Under the pieces are notes generated by a model that saw only the letters and a list, made by a program, of their open reading frames with translations, was not told the DNA's origin and made no database searches. The translations under genes were made by a program, and so were the position numbers. 6,614 bases of DNA from Solirubrobacteraceae bacterium (GTDB taxonomy: Bacteria; Actinomycetota; Thermoleophilia; Solirubrobacterales; Solirubrobacteraceae), in the NCBI GenBank assembly GCA_030149625.1, contig JASLHP010000225.1, positions 1 to 6,614 of the forward strand, given 5' to 3'. Shown here in pieces: positions 1-6,196 of this stretch (position 1 is the first letter of the stretch; each line of letters starts with the position of its first letter).

Positions 1-1734
1 GTGACGGGCGCCCGCGGTTTCGAAGCTCGCCGTCAGGTGCGCCGGCAGCCGGCCGAAGCGTGCGAGCAGCTTGCGCCCGGCGGCGTTGAGTCTCAGCGTC
101 AGCTTCAGCTCCTGGCCGGCCGGGATCACGACCGTGTCCGCGGCGATCGTGAGCGTCCTCGCCCGTGTCCTGCCGGCCGCGAGCGCGATCGCGCGTCCAT
201 GACGAAGCTTCTCCACGGTCGTCAGGCTCACGTGGATCTTGCAGCCGGCGCTCGCGCCGCCGTGGCAAGCGAGCACGAGCGTGGCCTGACCCTTGGCCGC
301 GCTTGCGCGGCCGAGCACGTCGGCGGTGAGCGCCGGGGTGGACGCGATGGCCGGCGCGCTCTTCGCCGGCGCGGTGCTCGGCACGCTCGGCTCGTACGCG
401 GCGATCGCCGCCGCGACGAGCGAGCTCACTTCGGTGAGCGCGAACGCCTGGACGAAGGTCATGCGCACGGGCGCCGCGGCGCCGCTCGAAGGGACCGTCA
501 GCGCGTACGGCGCTTCGAAGCTGTTGGAGGTTCCGCTGCGGCTGCCTTCGGCGATCGTCGCGGCTTCGCTCGGCGCGGTGGCGTAGACGACCGCCCCCTG
601 TGGATCTTCGCCGTCGCCGATTTCCGAGAGCAGCGGCGTCGTCCTCGTCTTGTAGAGGATCGCCGCCGGACCCGCGGGCAGCAGCTTCGCTTCCCCCTGC
701 TTGGTCGGGCCGAAGCCCGTTTCGCCTGGGAACTCGTAGGATCCTCCGCCTTTGGCGGAGGCCATTTCCTCGAGGTAGCGGACATTGACCGTGTGCGCGT
801 CGCCGTCGCTCGATTCCCACGTGTCGCTGACCGTCGCGACGTGGTCTTCATCGCTCGTCTGCCAGGTCCGCTCGAGCTTGACGCCCGTGGGCAGAAAGCC
901 CGTGCAACTGGTCAGCGTCGGCGGATAGGTGTTCGCCTCCGGCGAGCACTTGACAACGGGATCTTCCTCTTCGACGACCATCTGATGGGTGGATTCGTCG
1001 AAGTGGTCGTGCGCGACGAGCGCCGGCTTGCCGGTGAGTGGCGTGAAGGGCTGCTTCGCGAGTTCGGCCTGTTCGCGCAGGTCCTGTTCGACTTCCGTCG
1101 CGGCCTTGGATGGGTAGCCGTTGGTGGCGTCGACCTGTACAGCGGCGCGCGTGCCGATCGGCGGGCGCGCGGAGAGGTTGCCGGCGCCGTAGAACAACTG
1201 CGCGTCGTCGTGGCCGGCCGCGCTGTAGAGGTAGGATTCGAGCGCGTAGCCGCCGAGGAAGAAGGTGCCAGTGAGCGTGCTCGAGGCGGCGTAGTAGTTG
1301 TCCCTTTCGGGGAAGAACTCGGAGGCGATCACGATCGGACCTTCGAACTGCTCGCTTTCGCCGGGCGGCAGGGTGAGTTTTTCCGCGGGTTTCCGCAGCG
1401 GGACCGCGCGCAGCTGGCAGACCGCGTCGGGGAGTTCGGCCGCGCGTGCTTCGACGGCGAACGCTCCGCCTTCGATCGTGGCGTCGGCGACGGTTCGGTA
1501 CTGGCTCGCTTCGCTCCCGTAGTAGCAGCGAATTTCGACTTCGGGCGTCGCGAGGCCGACCGCGGTCCCGGCGATCGTGAGCTTCGTGGTTTCCTGCACG
1601 AACGGGTAGGCGACCCCCGACGGGGTCGTGATCCGCGTGCTTTCCTTGATTGCGCTAGCGGTCACCGGCAGGGCCAGTCCGGTCAGAGCGAGCAGAGCGG
1701 TGAGCGCGATGGCGCGAGCATGAGGCGATCGCAT
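1..1734 (-). CDS. Exported multidomain protein of unknown function (C-terminus beyond the window)
   Basis: The minus frame from ATG 1734 is open for 578 codons down to base 1 with no stop, so the C-terminus lies outside the window. Residues 1-28 form a clear Sec signal peptide: basic start MRSPHAR, hydrophobic core, and A-S-A at 26-28 before the likely cleavage site. About 29-113 looks like a small beta-sandwich (Ig-like) domain with Cys70 and Cys106 as a possible disulfide pair. About 114-440 is an aromatic- and acid-containing region I do not recognise, followed by an Ala/Pro/Ser linker. From about 471 comes a beta-rich module with a close Cys pair (LACHGGASAGC) and a segment RKLLARFGRLPAHLT, typical as I recall of Solirubrobacterales exoproteins. 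The start is supported by GGAGG four bases upstream and by the signal peptide beginning exactly there. No catalytic motif was seen. A cell-surface or secreted structural or adhesive role is inference only. Confidence 0.85.
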   Translation of the reverse strand, partial: MRSPHARAIALTALLALTGLALPVTASAIKESTRITTPSGVAYPFVQETTKLTIAGTAVGLATPEVEIRCYYGSEASQYRTVADATIEGGAFAVEARAAELPDAVCQLRAVPLRKPAEKLTLPPGESEQFEGPIVIASEFFPERDNYYAASSTLTGTFFLGGYALESYLYSAAGHDDAQLFYGAGNLSARPPIGTRAAVQVDATNGYPSKAATEVEQDLREQAELAKQPFTPLTGKPALVAHDHFDESTHQMVVEEEDPVVKCSPEANTYPPTLTSCTGFLPTGVKLERTWQTSDEDHVATVSDTWESSDGDAHTVNVRYLEEMASAKGGGSYEFPGETGFGPTKQGEAKLLPAGPAAILYKTRTTPLLSEIGDGEDPQGAVVYATAPSEAATIAEGSRSGTSNSFEAPYALTVPSSGAAAPVRMTFVQAFALTEVSSLVAAAIAAYEPSVPSTAPAKSAPAIASTPALTADVLGRASAAKGQATLVLACHGGASAGCKIHVSLTTVEKLRHGRAIALAAGRTRARTLTIAADTVVIPAGQELKLTLRLNAAGRKLLARFGRLPAHLTASFETAGARH

Positions 1735-1738
1735 GGAT

Positions 1739-1743
1739 CCTCC
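1739..1743 (-). promoter_or_regulatory. Ribosome binding site of the exported protein gene
   Basis: The minus strand reads GGAGG followed by a four-base spacer (ATCC) and the ATG at 1734. This strong Shine-Dalgarno match fixes the start of the exported protein, although the spacing is slightly short. Confidence 0.7.
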
Positions 1744-1801
1744 AGCGAAGTCGGTGTTACCGGCAGCGTTCCGTGCCCTTCGGGCTCAGATCCGGAGATC
1801 G

Positions 1802-1830
1802 ACATTAGAGCTCCGCGCGGCAGATGTCCA
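1802..1830 (-). promoter_or_regulatory. Candidate housekeeping promoter for the exported protein gene
   Basis: On the minus strand, TGGACA (1830-1825, five of six against TTGACA) is followed after exactly 17 bases by TAATGT (1807-1802), which fits the TAnnnT form of actinobacterial -10 boxes. A TCTAAT overlapping it (1809-1804, five of six against TATAAT) is an alternative -10 with a 15-base spacer. Transcription would start near 1795, giving a 5' leader of about 60 bases. This sits in the 151-base gap after bioD and suggests the exported protein gene is transcribed separately from the biotin operon. It is a consensus match by eye and has not been tested. Confidence 0.45.
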
Positions 1831-1862
1831 TCGGCTACCGTCGCCGCTGGACGCATCGGCAC

Positions 1863-1878
1863 GCGCGCCGCGGCGCGC
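1863..1878 (-). terminator. GC palindrome just after bioD, possible terminator stem
   Basis: A perfect 16-base palindrome built from GCGCGCCG and its complement begins seven bases beyond the bioD stop codon. It can fold as a 6-bp stem with a CGCG loop. No U-tract follows, so it is not a canonical intrinsic terminator; U-less hairpins have been proposed to act in high-GC actinobacteria. Its position at the operon end, before the next gene's candidate promoter, is the main support. GC-rich DNA produces such palindromes by chance. Confidence 0.3.
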
Positions 1879-1885
1879 TGGGGGC

Positions 1886-2578
1886 TCAAATCCTCTGCAG
1901 CCAGCGCCTCCACGGCAGTTCCCCGCCGGCGCGCGCCAACTCGGCGATCTCCGGGTTCGAGACGGCGCTGAGAGCCTCCACCTCGACCGCGCCGACACGT
2001 TCGATCGTCGTGCGGTTGGAGCGCTCCAGCAGTCCTGGCTCGCGTGGCCACGGCGTCAGCACGACCGCGCGCACGTCCAATCCGGCGGCGCGCGCGAGCC
2101 GCAGCGTCATCAGCGTGTGGTTGATCGTGCCCAGACCGGGGCGCGCGGCGATCAGCACCGGCAGGCCGAGCGCGAGCGCGAAGTCGCACACGCTGTAGTC
2201 CTCGCGCAGCGGCACGAGCAGGCCGCCGACGCCCTCCGCGATCAGCGTCTGATCGCCCGCAACGGACGCGTGAGCCGCCGTGAGCAGCAGCTCCGGCTCG
2301 ATCCGCGTGCCGGCCATCTCGGCTGCGAGGTGCGGCGATACGGCAGGCGCGAAGCGAAGCGGTGCGACCTCCTCGGGCGCCATGGCGGCGGCCATGCCGA
2401 GCAGCACGTGGTCGGCGGGCCAACCGCCGTTTGTGTCGGCCGCGTCGCCGAGGCCGGTGACGACTGGCTTGAACGTCCGCACCGGCTCGCCGGCGGCCGC
2501 CAGCGTCGCCGCCAGCGCGGCGCTCAACACCGTCTTGCCGACGCCCGTGTCGGTACCGGTGACGAACAAGCCCCGCAT
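1886..2578 (-). CDS. bioD: ATP-dependent dethiobiotin synthetase
   Basis: Catalyses ATP- and CO2-dependent closure of the ureido ring of 7,8-diaminopelargonate to give dethiobiotin, the penultimate step of biotin synthesis, in the cytoplasm. From ATG 2578 the protein has 230 residues, normal for the family. It shows the P-loop GTDTGVGKT (8-16, Lys15), FKPVVTG with Lys37, SPHLAAE (81-87) and EGVGG with Glu115, which align in number with E. coli BioD Lys15, Lys37 and Glu115 as I recall them. GTINH (150-154) and an NRTTIERV segment near the nucleotide base site follow. A GTG two codons upstream (2584) could also start translation. I prefer the ATG because a GGCGGG lies five bases upstream of it and the numbering then fits the family. 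It is the last gene of the bioB-bioF-bioD unit, 18 bases after the bioF stop. Confidence 0.95.
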   Translation of the reverse strand: MRGLFVTGTDTGVGKTVLSAALAATLAAAGEPVRTFKPVVTGLGDAADTNGGWPADHVLLGMAAAMAPEEVAPLRFAPAVSPHLAAEMAGTRIEPELLLTAAHASVAGDQTLIAEGVGGLLVPLREDYSVCDFALALGLPVLIAARPGLGTINHTLMTLRLARAAGLDVRAVVLTPWPREPGLLERSNRTTIERVGAVEVEALSAVSNPEIAELARAGGELPWRRWLQRI

Positions 2579-2596
2579 CGTCACCCGCCAAGCGGG

Positions 2597-4006
2597 CTAC
2601 GCCGCGCGGACGCTGTGAAGCTCGCGCTCGAAGTCGAACGGAGCATCGGCGCCGGCGAGCGCCGCGACCGGCACGGCGGGTTCGTCCGCCTCGCGCTCCA
2701 GGTCGAACGGCGTGAGCGCGGAATCCTCGTCGGCGTCAGCGCGAATCGTCGCGAGCGCCGTCAGCTCCTTGTAGACGAGCTCGCGCTCATCGTCGGCTTG
2801 CTGGCGTTCGGGCAGCGCCGGCTCGAGCGACGCCGGCTCGAGCCCGATCGCGCGCGCCGCGTCGCCGAATACGCTGGCCGCCATCGCGAGCTCCGAGGGG
2901 GTGTGCGAGGCCATCGCCGTCAGGCGCAGCCGTGAGGAGCCGGCCGGCACCGTCGGCGGGCGGATCGCCTGCGCGAACACGCCGCGCTCGAGCGCCTCCT
3001 GGCACATGCGCAGCGCCGTTTGCTCCTCCCCTACGATCAGCGGCACGATCTGCATCCCGCTGTCGAGCACCGGGAAGCCCTCAGCGGCGAGCGAGCGGCG
3101 CAGGACACGCGCGTTCGAGCGCAGTCGCTGCACGCGCTGCGGGCGCTCGCGCAGCAGCGTCAGCGCCGCGAGCGCGCCGGCGATCGCGGGCGGCGAGGGT
3201 GCCGTCGAGAAGATCAGCGGGCGTGCGGCGTTGACGAGGTAGCGGATCATCTCGGCGCTCGCGCACACGTACGCGCCGTAGGCTCCGAGCGCCTTGCCGA
3301 GCGTGCCCACGACTACGTCGATCTCGCTCTGCAGGCCCGCCTCGGCAACCGCTCCGCGTCCACCCGGCCCGAGGTTGCCGGTCGCGTGCGCCTCGTCTAC
3401 GACGATGCGTGCTCCGTGCACGTCCGCGAGCTCCGCGATCGCCTCGAGCGGCGCGACGTCGCCGTCCATCGAGAACACAGAGTCGGTCACGATCAGCCTT
3501 CGTGTCGATCCGTCGCCCCCGTGCCGGCGCATGCTCCAGTCGAGGTGCTCGACGTCGCGGTGGCGGTAGACGACGACCTCGGCGCGTGAGAGCCGGCAGC
3601 CGTCGATGATCGATGCGTGGTTGAGCTCGTCCGAGAAGATCGCGTCGCCACGCCCCGCGAGCGCGCCGATCACGCCGATGTTCGCCAGATAGCCCGAGCC
3701 GAACAGCAAGCAGGCCTCGCTGCCCTCGAAGTCGGCCAGTCGCTCCTCCAGGCGTCGGTGGACGGTCATCGTCCCCGACACGAGCCGCGACGCGCCCGCG
3801 CCCACGCCCCAGCGCATCGCCGCGTCGGCTGCCGCCTCGCGCACGCTCGGATGGTCGGCGAGGCCGAGGTAGTTGTTCGAGCACAGCAGCAACACCGGCT
3901 TGCCGTCGATCAGCACCGTCGGTCCCTGCGGTCCGCTGACCAGGCGTAGGCGCCGGGTGAGACCGAGTCGCTCCAGCTCCTGCAGGCGTTGCTCGATCTC
4001 GCTCAT
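2597..4006 (-). CDS. bioF: 8-amino-7-oxononanoate synthase with an extra acidic C-terminal tail
   Basis: PLP-dependent alpha-oxoamine synthase that condenses a pimeloyl thioester with L-alanine, releasing CO2, to give KAPA, the first ring-precursor step of biotin synthesis. Of 469 residues, about 1-389 form the normal fold: CSNNYLGLADH (42-52), GAGASRLVSGT (69-79), Asn129-His130 for PLP stacking, VVDEAHATG with Asp204 and His207, and the Schiff-base Lys238 in GTLGKALG. Ile348-Arg349-Pro-Pro-Thr and RLRLTAMASHT (359-369) complete it. Residues about 390-469 are additional, since family members are usually 380-400 long. This tail is acidic and has two copies of PFD[L/F]ERE (433-439, 456-462). 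The start is ATG 4006, with GAGAGG seven bases upstream and 14 bases after the bioB stop. The frame stays open upstream to 5113, but that stretch is an arginine-rich shadow of bioB. Ketone-producing relatives such as glycine C-acetyltransferase are possible; the operon decides for BioF. Confidence 0.95.
   Translation of the reverse strand: MSEIEQRLQELERLGLTRRLRLVSGPQGPTVLIDGKPVLLLCSNNYLGLADHPSVREAAADAAMRWGVGAGASRLVSGTMTVHRRLEERLADFEGSEACLLFGSGYLANIGVIGALAGRGDAIFSDELNHASIIDGCRLSRAEVVVYRHRDVEHLDWSMRRHGGDGSTRRLIVTDSVFSMDGDVAPLEAIAELADVHGARIVVDEAHATGNLGPGGRGAVAEAGLQSEIDVVVGTLGKALGAYGAYVCASAEMIRYLVNAARPLIFSTAPSPPAIAGALAALTLLRERPQRVQRLRSNARVLRRSLAAEGFPVLDSGMQIVPLIVGEEQTALRMCQEALERGVFAQAIRPPTVPAGSSRLRLTAMASHTPSELAMAASVFGDAARAIGLEPASLEPALPERQQADDERELVYKELTALATIRADADEDSALTPFDLEREADEPAVPVAALAGADAPFDFERELHSVRAA
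2600..2839 (-). other. C-terminal tail of BioF containing a duplicated motif
   Basis: Encodes residues about 390-469 of BioF, beyond the usual end of the enzyme. The composition is rich in Asp, Glu, Ala and Pro with few aromatics, except a YKELTALATI helix-like stretch (412-421). It therefore looks largely disordered with short helical elements. It contains two near-identical heptapeptides of the form PFD[L/F]ERE, the second almost at the C-terminus. No known domain was recognised. Confidence 0.6.
2621..2710 (-). repeat. Imperfect 21-bp direct repeat inside bioF
   Basis: The 21 bases at 2621-2641 and at 2690-2710 match at 19 positions and are in the same reading frame, 69 bases apart. Each encodes PFD[L/F]ERE in the BioF tail. 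The two differences cause the Phe/Leu change and one further base change, so the protein motif is retained. The pattern indicates a small internal duplication. Confidence 0.7.
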
Positions 4007-4020
4007 TTGCCGCCTCTCGC

Positions 4021-5199
4021 TTATCCGACGGGAACCCTGTTCGGCGCGCCGTCTGGTCGCGGCGGCGTCGCGCGCTTGGCGCGATAGCGCAGCTGTTTGG
4101 ACGGATCCCACAGTCGCACCTCGAGCCCGATCGCGCCGGTCTCGGCCGCCTGCGTCGCGGCCGCCGTGCCATCGCGCAACTGCGCCACGACATCGGGCGT
4201 TTCGCCGGCGAGCCAGCCCGAGCGGTTGTCGGGACGCGGGTTGGCCGCGTTGTCCGCCTGGCGTGCGACGTTCAGGCCGAGCTCCTCGAACATCTCGCGG
4301 TCCGTCTCCGGCTCGTTGCCGAGCGTCGTCAGGAAGTTGCCCATCATCACGCCGTTGATGCCGGCCTTGACGGCCAGCTGCTGCAGCTCCGCGAGGTTCT
4401 CGACGCGCCCGCCGCACAGGCGGAACAGGGCTTCGGGGAGGATCAGGCGGAAGATCGCGATCCACTTGACCGCCTCCCAGGGATCCATGTAGTCGCGGTC
4501 GCCGAACTTCGTGCCGGGCCGCGGGTTGAGCATGTTGATCGGCACGCTCGTCGGGTCGATCGCCGCCAGCTCGAATGCCATCTCCACGCGCTGCTCGCGC
4601 GTCTCGCCAAGGTTGAGGATGCCCCCGACGCACGTCTCGAGCCCGGCCTCGCGCACCGCGTCGATCGTGCGCAGCCGGCCCTCGTAGCGGACCGTGCTCG
4701 TCACCTCCGGGTAGTAGCTGTAAGCGGTCTCCACGTTGTGGTGCACGCGCTGGATGCCCGCCTCGCGCAGAGCCTTCGCGCGCTCGGCCGAGATGTGGCC
4801 GACCGACGCGCAGCGCTTGAGGTTCGTCTTCTCGGAGACCAGACGCACGCCCTCCAGGTACTTCTCGAAGTCGCGCTTGGAAAGCCCCTGGCCCTGTGTG
4901 ACCATGCAGAAGCGGTGCGCGCCCGCTGCCTCTGCCGCGCGCGCGTGCTCGAGGATCTGCTCGGGCTCCATCATCGCGTGCATCGGCGTCTCCGCGTGCG
5001 CGAAGCGCGACTGCGCGCAGAAGCCGCAGTCCTCGGCGCAGCCACCCGACTTCGCGTTCACGAGCGAGCACATGTCGGTCGAGTCGGCGAAGCGCTCGAC
5101 GCGCGCTTGCCAAGCGCGCTCGATCAGCTCTTCGATCTGCTCGCGATCCTCGATCTCACCGAGGCGGAGAGCTTCCTGTCTTGTGATCAGCGGCGCCAC
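4021..5199 (-). CDS. bioB: Biotin synthase (radical SAM)
   Basis: Radical SAM enzyme that inserts sulfur into dethiobiotin to form biotin. The radical-SAM [4Fe-4S] motif is CAEDCGFC, with Cys54, Cys58 and Cys61. The auxiliary [2Fe-2S] sulfur-donor ligands are all in place: Cys98 (HRFCMV), Cys130 (KRCASVG), Cys190 (ETCVGG) and Arg265 (LCGGR). So this is a classical [2Fe-2S] BioB. NAKSGG (48-53), HHNVET (153-158) and the NMLNPRPGT block (222-230) are family signatures. At 392 residues it is about 45 longer than E. coli BioB; the surplus is a C-terminal stretch ending in a basic, proline-rich tail. The only start codon in the frame is GTG 5199, with no Shine-Dalgarno before it; a -10-like box ends eight bases upstream, so the mRNA may be leaderless. 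It is the first gene of bioB-bioF-bioD. Confidence 0.96.
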   Translation of the reverse strand: MAPLITRQEALRLGEIEDREQIEELIERAWQARVERFADSTDMCSLVNAKSGGCAEDCGFCAQSRFAHAETPMHAMMEPEQILEHARAAEAAGAHRFCMVTQGQGLSKRDFEKYLEGVRLVSEKTNLKRCASVGHISAERAKALREAGIQRVHHNVETAYSYYPEVTSTVRYEGRLRTIDAVREAGLETCVGGILNLGETREQRVEMAFELAAIDPTSVPINMLNPRPGTKFGDRDYMDPWEAVKWIAIFRLILPEALFRLCGGRVENLAELQQLAVKAGINGVMMGNFLTTLGNEPETDREMFEELGLNVARQADNAANPRPDNRSGWLAGETPDVVAQLRDGTAAATQAAETGAIGLEVRLWDPSKQLRYRAKRATPPRPDGAPNRVPVG

Positions 5200-5312
5200 G
5201 GGGGTGAACCGTATGTGCCGCGGCGGACGTAATTTCGGCCGCTATTTGCGGCGATGGCGCCCGCGCCGTGCCGCGCGCCGCGCGCGCGGCGTCGGTGTGG
5301 CGCCGGGTGCTG
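5200..5312 (-). promoter_or_regulatory. Gap before bioB: probable biotin operon promoter region
   Basis: This 113-base gap separates the crotonase stop from the bioB start. It begins, on the minus strand, with a CG-rich palindromic part and ends with a relatively AT-rich stretch (about 5228-5248) and a TACGGT box (5213-5208) of the TAnnnT type, eight bases before the GTG. No good -35 hexamer stands 16-18 bases upstream. A TGAAC (5205-5209, plus strand) resembles one half of the BioQ operator of corynebacteria and mycobacteria, but the other half does not match. No BirA-type or BioR-type operator was found. How the operon is regulated cannot be read from this sequence. Confidence 0.4.
5277..5290 (-). 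terminator. CG-rich palindrome after the crotonase gene, possible terminator stem
   Basis: A perfect 14-base palindrome (GCCGCGC and its complement) starts 22 bases beyond the crotonase stop, within a longer alternating C/G run. It could form a short hairpin, but no U-tract follows. Alternating CG could equally adopt other DNA structures or be compositional noise. Placement between two transcription units is the only functional hint. Confidence 0.25.
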
Positions 5313-6140
5313 CTATTCGCCCCGCCAACGGGGAGCGCGCCGCTGTGCGAACGCGTGCATGCCCTCGCGCAGGTCCCGCGAGGCAAACGACGCGCGGCGC
5401 AGCTCGACCAGCTCGCGTTCGACGTCGTCCGGCAGCTTGCTCTCGGCCTGCAGCAGCGCCTCGATCACGCGCTTGTTGCCCGTCTGTGACAGCGGCGCGT
5501 TGCCCGCCAGCTCGCCGGCCAGCTCCAGCGCCGTCGCCTCGAGCTCCTCGGCCGCGCTCACGCGGTTGACCAAGCCCCACGCGTGCGCGGTCCTCGCGTC
5601 GATGTAGCTGCCCAGCAGGAACAGCTCGCGCGTGCGCGCCGCGCCGATCGCGTCGATGAAGCGGCGCAGCCCCGTGTGCGAGTACACCAGTCCCAGCTTC
5701 GCCGGCGGCATGCCGAGCTTGATGTCGGCCCGCGCGATGCGCAGGTCGCAGGCGAGCGCGAGCTCCAGCCCGCCGCCGATCGTGTGGCCCGGCAGCGCCG
5801 CCAGCGTCGGGTAGGGGAACGCCTCGAGCGCGTCGATCGCCAGCGTGAAGGGGTGCGCCACCAGGCGCTCGGCCTGCTCCTCGAACTCCTCATCCGGTAT
5901 CTCGCCGATGTCGTAGCCCGCCGAGAACATCCCGTGCGCGCCCGTCACGATCACGCAGCGCACGTGCGAGGCCGCGCCCGAAAATTCAGCCAGCGTCGCT
6001 GAGATCGCGTCGAGGATCGGGTGGTCGAGCGCGCCCAGCTTCGCGGGGTTCGAGATCGTCAGCCGCAGTACGCCCTCGGCCGGCTGATCGAGCAGCAGCT
6101 TGCCGTCGGCGAGCTCGCTTGGGGGGGCGGTCGGGGTCAT
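5313..6140 (-). CDS. Crotonase-superfamily protein, resembling methylmalonyl-CoA/ethylmalonyl-CoA decarboxylase
   Basis: 275 residues, a full-length single-domain crotonase (enoyl-CoA hydratase/isomerase fold) expected to act on an acyl-CoA in the cytoplasm. FSAGYD (72-77) and HTIGGGLELALACD (119-132) supply the oxyanion-hole backbone and Glu126. The second glutamate of true hydratases (in a PExxLG motif) is missing: the sequence is PPAKLGLVYS (145-154), with Pro146 in its place and Tyr153 nearby. From memory, E. coli methylmalonyl-CoA decarboxylase (ScpB) reads TPVNLGVPYN here, with the same Pro and Tyr, but has His where this protein has Tyr76. The C-terminal REGMHAF (about 258-264) is shared by many crotonases. 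So a decarboxylase is plausible and a classical hydratase less likely, but the substrate cannot be told. The gene lies 56 bases after the biotin carrier and shows no obvious Shine-Dalgarno. ATG 6140 is chosen as it begins the expected N-terminal length. Confidence 0.85.
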   Translation of the reverse strand: MTPTAPPSELADGKLLLDQPAEGVLRLTISNPAKLGALDHPILDAISATLAEFSGAASHVRCVIVTGAHGMFSAGYDIGEIPDEEFEEQAERLVAHPFTLAIDALEAFPYPTLAALPGHTIGGGLELALACDLRIARADIKLGMPPAKLGLVYSHTGLRRFIDAIGAARTRELFLLGSYIDARTAHAWGLVNRVSAAEELEATALELAGELAGNAPLSQTGNKRVIEALLQAESKLPDDVERELVELRRASFASRDLREGMHAFAQRRAPRWRGE

Positions 6141-6196
6141 CGGTGCGACAGGCTAGACGAGCGCGGACGGCCAGGCGCAGAGGCTCGCGGCCGGGC

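Noticed and set aside
293..586. 97-codon plus-strand frame with a hydrophobic Ala/Leu-rich product
   Set aside because: Looks membrane-like but lies entirely antisense to the exported protein gene, with no Shine-Dalgarno and biased composition explained by the opposite strand.
1..1971. 656-codon plus-strand open frame
   Set aside because: Its translation is Arg/Gly-rich without any domain. The opposite strand in the same codon register encodes a protein with a signal peptide, Cys pairs and Shine-Dalgarno, so this is an antisense GC shadow.
1683..2591. 302-codon minus-strand frame overlapping bioD
   Set aside because: Shadow of bioD in another frame; Arg/Gly/Ala-rich with no recognisable domain, and it runs through the candidate promoter of the next gene.
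3081..4193. 370-codon minus-strand frame overlapping bioF
   Set aside because: Arg/Ala-rich translation with no motifs; bioF in the neighbouring frame has complete catalytic residues.
2597..5113. Apparent 838-residue protein with BioF fused to a long N-terminal extension
   Set aside because: The extension is arginine-rich low-complexity sequence that overlaps bioB in another frame of the same strand. BioF has its own ATG and Shine-Dalgarno at 4006.
5205..5217. BioQ-type operator before bioB
   Set aside because: TGAAC matches one half of the motif I recall, but the second half reads ATGTG instead of GTTAC, so a half-site match by chance is more likely.
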